This document shows, in pieces, positions 7,673 to 10,021 of a DNA stretch of 10,021 nt. This DNA comes from Myxococcales bacterium (lineage in GTDB: Bacteria > Myxococcota > Myxococcia > Myxococcales > Myxococcaceae). Location of the stretch: the NCBI GenBank assembly GCA_009885595.1, contig VFKJ01000316.1, positions 1 through 10,021 on the forward strand. The letters run 5' to 3'. The position numbers were made by a program, and so were the translations under genes. Numbering within the stretch: the first letter of the stretch is position 1; each line of letters opens with the position of its first letter. Under the pieces are notes generated by a model. It saw nothing but the letters and a program-made list of their open reading frames with translations, did not search any database and was not told where the DNA came from.

Positions 7673-10017
7673 AAACTGTCCCCCTCTCCCCCGCGGGGGA
7701 GAGGGTCGGGGAGAGGGCGGTCCAACTTCTAGTCGCAGTCGCACTCCTGACCGCCGCGCTCGAGCTCTGGATCCAGCAAAACCCCTGGCCAGAAATCCCA
7801 CCCCCCTCGCAATCCCTCCGGGTCCTCGATCGCAACGGCGCGCTCCTTCGCGAATCCGTCAACGACGAAGGCGAGCGCGCCCGCTGGGTCGCGCTCGACG
7901 ACGTGAGCCCCTGGCTGATCGAATCCACCCTCGCGGCCGAAGACGATCGCTTCTTCACGCACGCGGGCGTCGACGCGCGCTCCATCGTCCGCGCGGTGGT
8001 GCAGGACGTCAAAGCCCGCCGCGTCGTCTCCGGCGCCTCGACGCTGACCATGCAGCTCGCGCGCCGCCTCGCGCCGCACGCGCGTTCCTTCCCCGGAAAA
8101 CTCAAGGAGATGCTCGACGCGCGTCGCCTCGAGCAGACGCTCACCAAGAGCCAAATTCTCGAGCAGTACGTGAACCGCGTGCCCTACGGCGCCGGAGCCA
8201 TCGGCATCGAAGCGGCCTCGCAGCGCTACTTCGGCAAGCCCTCGCAGCACCTCTCGTTGGCCGAGGCCGCGCTGCTGGCGGGACTGCCCAAGGGCCCCAC
8301 CGGGCTCAACCCGCTGAAGAACCTCGAGGGCGCGAAGGAGCGCCAGCGGTACGTGCTCGATCGGCTGCGTGCCACGGGGCGGGCGACCGAGAGCGAGGTC
8401 GTGCTCGCCCGGCGCGAACCGCTCACCTTCTCCGCGCTCGAGACGCCGACGGCGATGCACTTCACCGAGTGGGTGCGCCAACAGGGCGCCACCGGCGCGG
8501 TGCGCACCACCCTCGACGCCGAGCTGCAGCAGGAGATCGAGGGCATGGTCTCCGCCCACGTGGCGACGCTCACGTCGCAAGGCGTGACGAACACCGCGGT
8601 GGTGGTGCTCGACAACGAGCGCTGCGAGGTGCTCTCGATGGTGGGCTCGGCGGACTACTGGCATCCGCGTGACGGCTCGGTGAACGGCGCGCTCGCGAAG
8701 CGCCAACCGGGCTCGACGCTCAAGCCCTTCACCTACGCGCTCGCCTGGGAGCAGGGGCACAGCCCGGCCTCGGTGGTCGCCGACGTGGAGACGCGCTACG
8801 GCGAAGTGGGCGGCGCGCTCTTCCAGCCGCAGAACTTCAGCCGGGACTTCTCCGGGCCGGTGTTGTTCCACGAGGCGCTGGGACGCAGCCTGAACGTCCC
8901 TGCGATTCGGGTGGCGGCGTTGTTCGGCGCGAAGGAACTGCTCACCACCCTGCACTCCGCGGGCTTCGCCTCGCTCGATCAACCGGCAGCGCACTACGGC
9001 CTGGGCCTCACGCTGGGCAACGGGGAGGTGACCCTGCTCGAGCTCGCCCAGGGCTACGCGATGTTCGCGCGCGGGGGGCGCTCGTGCGTGGCGACCTCGC
9101 GGCTGGGCGGCGTGGTGGAACAGCGCCAGGTCTTCTCGCCGCAGACCGCGTTCCTGGTGACCGCGGCGTTGTCCGACGAAGCGACGCGCATGCGGGCGTT
9201 CGGCCCGGGGAACGCGCTGATGCTGAACTTCCCGGTGGCGGTGAAGACGGGCACCAGCACCAACTGGCGGGACAACTGGGCGGTTGGGTACACGCAGAAG
9301 TACACGGTGGCGGTGTGGAGCGGGGACTTCGAGAACCGTCCGCTCGATCAGCTCGCAGGCGCGAGCGGGGCGGGGCCGTTGTTCAACCGGGTGATGACGA
9401 GGGTGACGTCGCGGCAGGGGCAGGCGAAGCCGGTGGCGTTCTCTCCCCCTCCAGAGGTGGTGGAGACGACGGTGTGCGCGACGTCCGGCTCACGGCCGAG
9501 CGCGGACTGCCCCGAGCGACGGCGGCTGTTCCTGCCGAAGGGCCAGCTGCCGACGCACGACTGCGAGCACCACCGGAAGCTGAAGCTCGACGCGCGCAAC
9601 GGGTTCCTGGCGGGGGCGAGCTGTCCTTCTCACTTCGTCACGGAGCGCGCGTTCGAGGTGCTGCCGCCGCAGTACGCGCAGTGGCAGGCGGAGCATCCCC
9701 GCCGCGCGCCGCCCACGCAGTACTCGCCGCTGTGTCCGCGCACGGGCCCGGCGGCGGGAGCGGTGGTGATCACCTGGCCGCGGCAAGGCGAGGTGTTCGT
9801 GATCGAGCCCGGCTACGCGCGCAGCACCCAGTCCGTCGCGCTCGCCGCGGAAGCTGATCAGGCGCAGGCCGAGGTGCGGTGGCTGATGGACGGCCAGGAG
9901 ATCGCCCGGGCGTCGATCGCCAAGCGCCCGCTCTGGGCGCTCGCGCCGGGGCGTCACCGCCTCGAAGCCGAGGTGCGCGGCCGCAAGAGTCCGCCGGTGC
10001 AGTTCGAAGTGCGCTGA
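7669..10017 (+). CDS. pbpC: Penicillin-binding protein 1C, bifunctional peptidoglycan synthase
   Basis: This 782-residue class A PBP polymerises and cross-links peptidoglycan at the outer face of the inner membrane. A 17-residue cytoplasmic N-terminus is followed by one membrane helix (about 18-34). The glycosyltransferase (GT51) domain shows EDDRFFTHAGVD with catalytic Glu91, GASTLTMQLARRL (Ser124), LTKSQILEQYVNRVPYG and LSLAEAALLAGLPKGP. The transpeptidase domain has S349-T-L-K352 in RQPGSTLKPF, S407-L-N409 and K526-T-G-T529, all intact. A Cys-containing linker leads to the PBP1C-specific C-terminal domain (about 685-782, BiPBP_C type). Length and order match E. coli PbpC (about 770 residues). 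The ATG at 7669 overlaps the macroglobulin stop as ATGA. The frame is open upstream to 7543, but using that would overlap the macroglobulin by 130 bases and add a charged non-membrane extension. Codons 5-17 consist of a repeat-like palindrome. No strong Shine-Dalgarno precedes the start, so coupled translation is likely. Confidence 0.96.
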   Translation: MKTVPLSPAGERVGERAVQLLVAVALLTAALELWIQQNPWPEIPPPSQSLRVLDRNGALLRESVNDEGERARWVALDDVSPWLIESTLAAEDDRFFTHAGVDARSIVRAVVQDVKARRVVSGASTLTMQLARRLAPHARSFPGKLKEMLDARRLEQTLTKSQILEQYVNRVPYGAGAIGIEAASQRYFGKPSQHLSLAEAALLAGLPKGPTGLNPLKNLEGAKERQRYVLDRLRATGRATESEVVLARREPLTFSALETPTAMHFTEWVRQQGATGAVRTTLDAELQQEIEGMVSAHVATLTSQGVTNTAVVVLDNERCEVLSMVGSADYWHPRDGSVNGALAKRQPGSTLKPFTYALAWEQGHSPASVVADVETRYGEVGGALFQPQNFSRDFSGPVLFHEALGRSLNVPAIRVAALFGAKELLTTLHSAGFASLDQPAAHYGLGLTLGNGEVTLLELAQGYAMFARGGRSCVATSRLGGVVEQRQVFSPQTAFLVTAALSDEATRMRAFGPGNALMLNFPVAVKTGTSTNWRDNWAVGYTQKYTVAVWSGDFENRPLDQLAGASGAGPLFNRVMTRVTSRQGQAKPVAFSPPPEVVETTVCATSGSRPSADCPERRRLFLPKGQLPTHDCEHHRKLKLDARNGFLAGASCPSHFVTERAFEVLPPQYAQWQAEHPRRAPPTQYSPLCPRTGPAAGAVVITWPRQGEVFVIEPGYARSTQSVALAAEADQAQAEVRWLMDGQEIARASIAKRPLWALAPGRHRLEAEVRGRKSPPVQFEVR
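7682..7717. repeat. REP-like GC-rich palindrome with duplicated half-arm inside the pbpC start
   Basis: Bases 7682-7705 are a perfect 24-bp palindrome, with left arm CCCTCTCCCCC, centre GC and right arm GGGGGAGAGGG. The unit GGGGAGAGGG (7696-7705) recurs at 7708-7717 after a 2-base spacer, so the left arm could pair with either copy. The sequence type (CCCTCTCCC with GGGAGAGGG, translating to SPAGERVGER or, on the other strand, LSPTLSPAGERG) resembles dispersed palindromic repeats found between genes in many GC-rich proteobacteria. Here it lies within the coding frame, 11 bases after the ATG, and keeps the frame open. Confidence 0.75.
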
Positions 10018-10021
10018 GGAG

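Noticed and set aside
7729..8994. 421-codon minus-strand open frame opposite pbpC
   Set aside because: It has the same shadow composition (Arg/His/Glu/Gly-rich) and no recognisable family, and the opposite strand encodes intact catalytic motifs of PbpC across it.

Overview
The window is GC-rich, with strong G/C preference at third codon positions, and comes from a Gram-negative bacterium: it encodes an outer-membrane-type lipoprotein and a periplasmic cell-wall synthase. A myxobacterium or another deltaproteobacterial-type lineage is my best guess. That rests only on composition and gene content, with no marker gene to settle it.

Layout, all genes on the + strand. Bases 1-131 are the last 42 codons of an unrecognised gene. 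A short gap follows, with a 6-bp hairpin over the only Shine-Dalgarno-like sequence, then a POT/PTR2-family proton-coupled peptide transporter (159-1649) with all family signature motifs intact. A 461-bp non-coding stretch (1650-2110) is dominated by an imperfect inverted repeat of about 270 bp. Its core is a 50-nt near-perfect palindrome, and its outer arms are diverged inverted copies of each other. Next comes a bacterial alpha-2-macroglobulin lipoprotein (2111-7672; start moved to a GTG behind a strong GGAGGT). Its stop overlaps by four bases (ATGA) the start of pbpC, penicillin-binding protein 1C (7669-10017).

The last two genes form the known YfhM-PbpC type pair. The macroglobulin, with an intact CIEQ thioester and a basic candidate bait segment, is thought to trap foreign proteases that enter through a damaged envelope. 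PbpC, with both glycosyltransferase and transpeptidase motif sets intact, is thought to repair the wall. The overlap suggests translational coupling.

The two most unusual observations are not genes. One is the large inverted-repeat element at 1692-1964. The other is a REP-like GC-rich palindrome with a duplicated half-arm (7682-7717) that lies inside the first 17 codons of pbpC, supplying part of its cytoplasmic N-terminus and placing a strong potential hairpin at the ribosome-binding region. I found no tRNA, rRNA, CRISPR array, transposase gene or convincing Rho-independent terminator.
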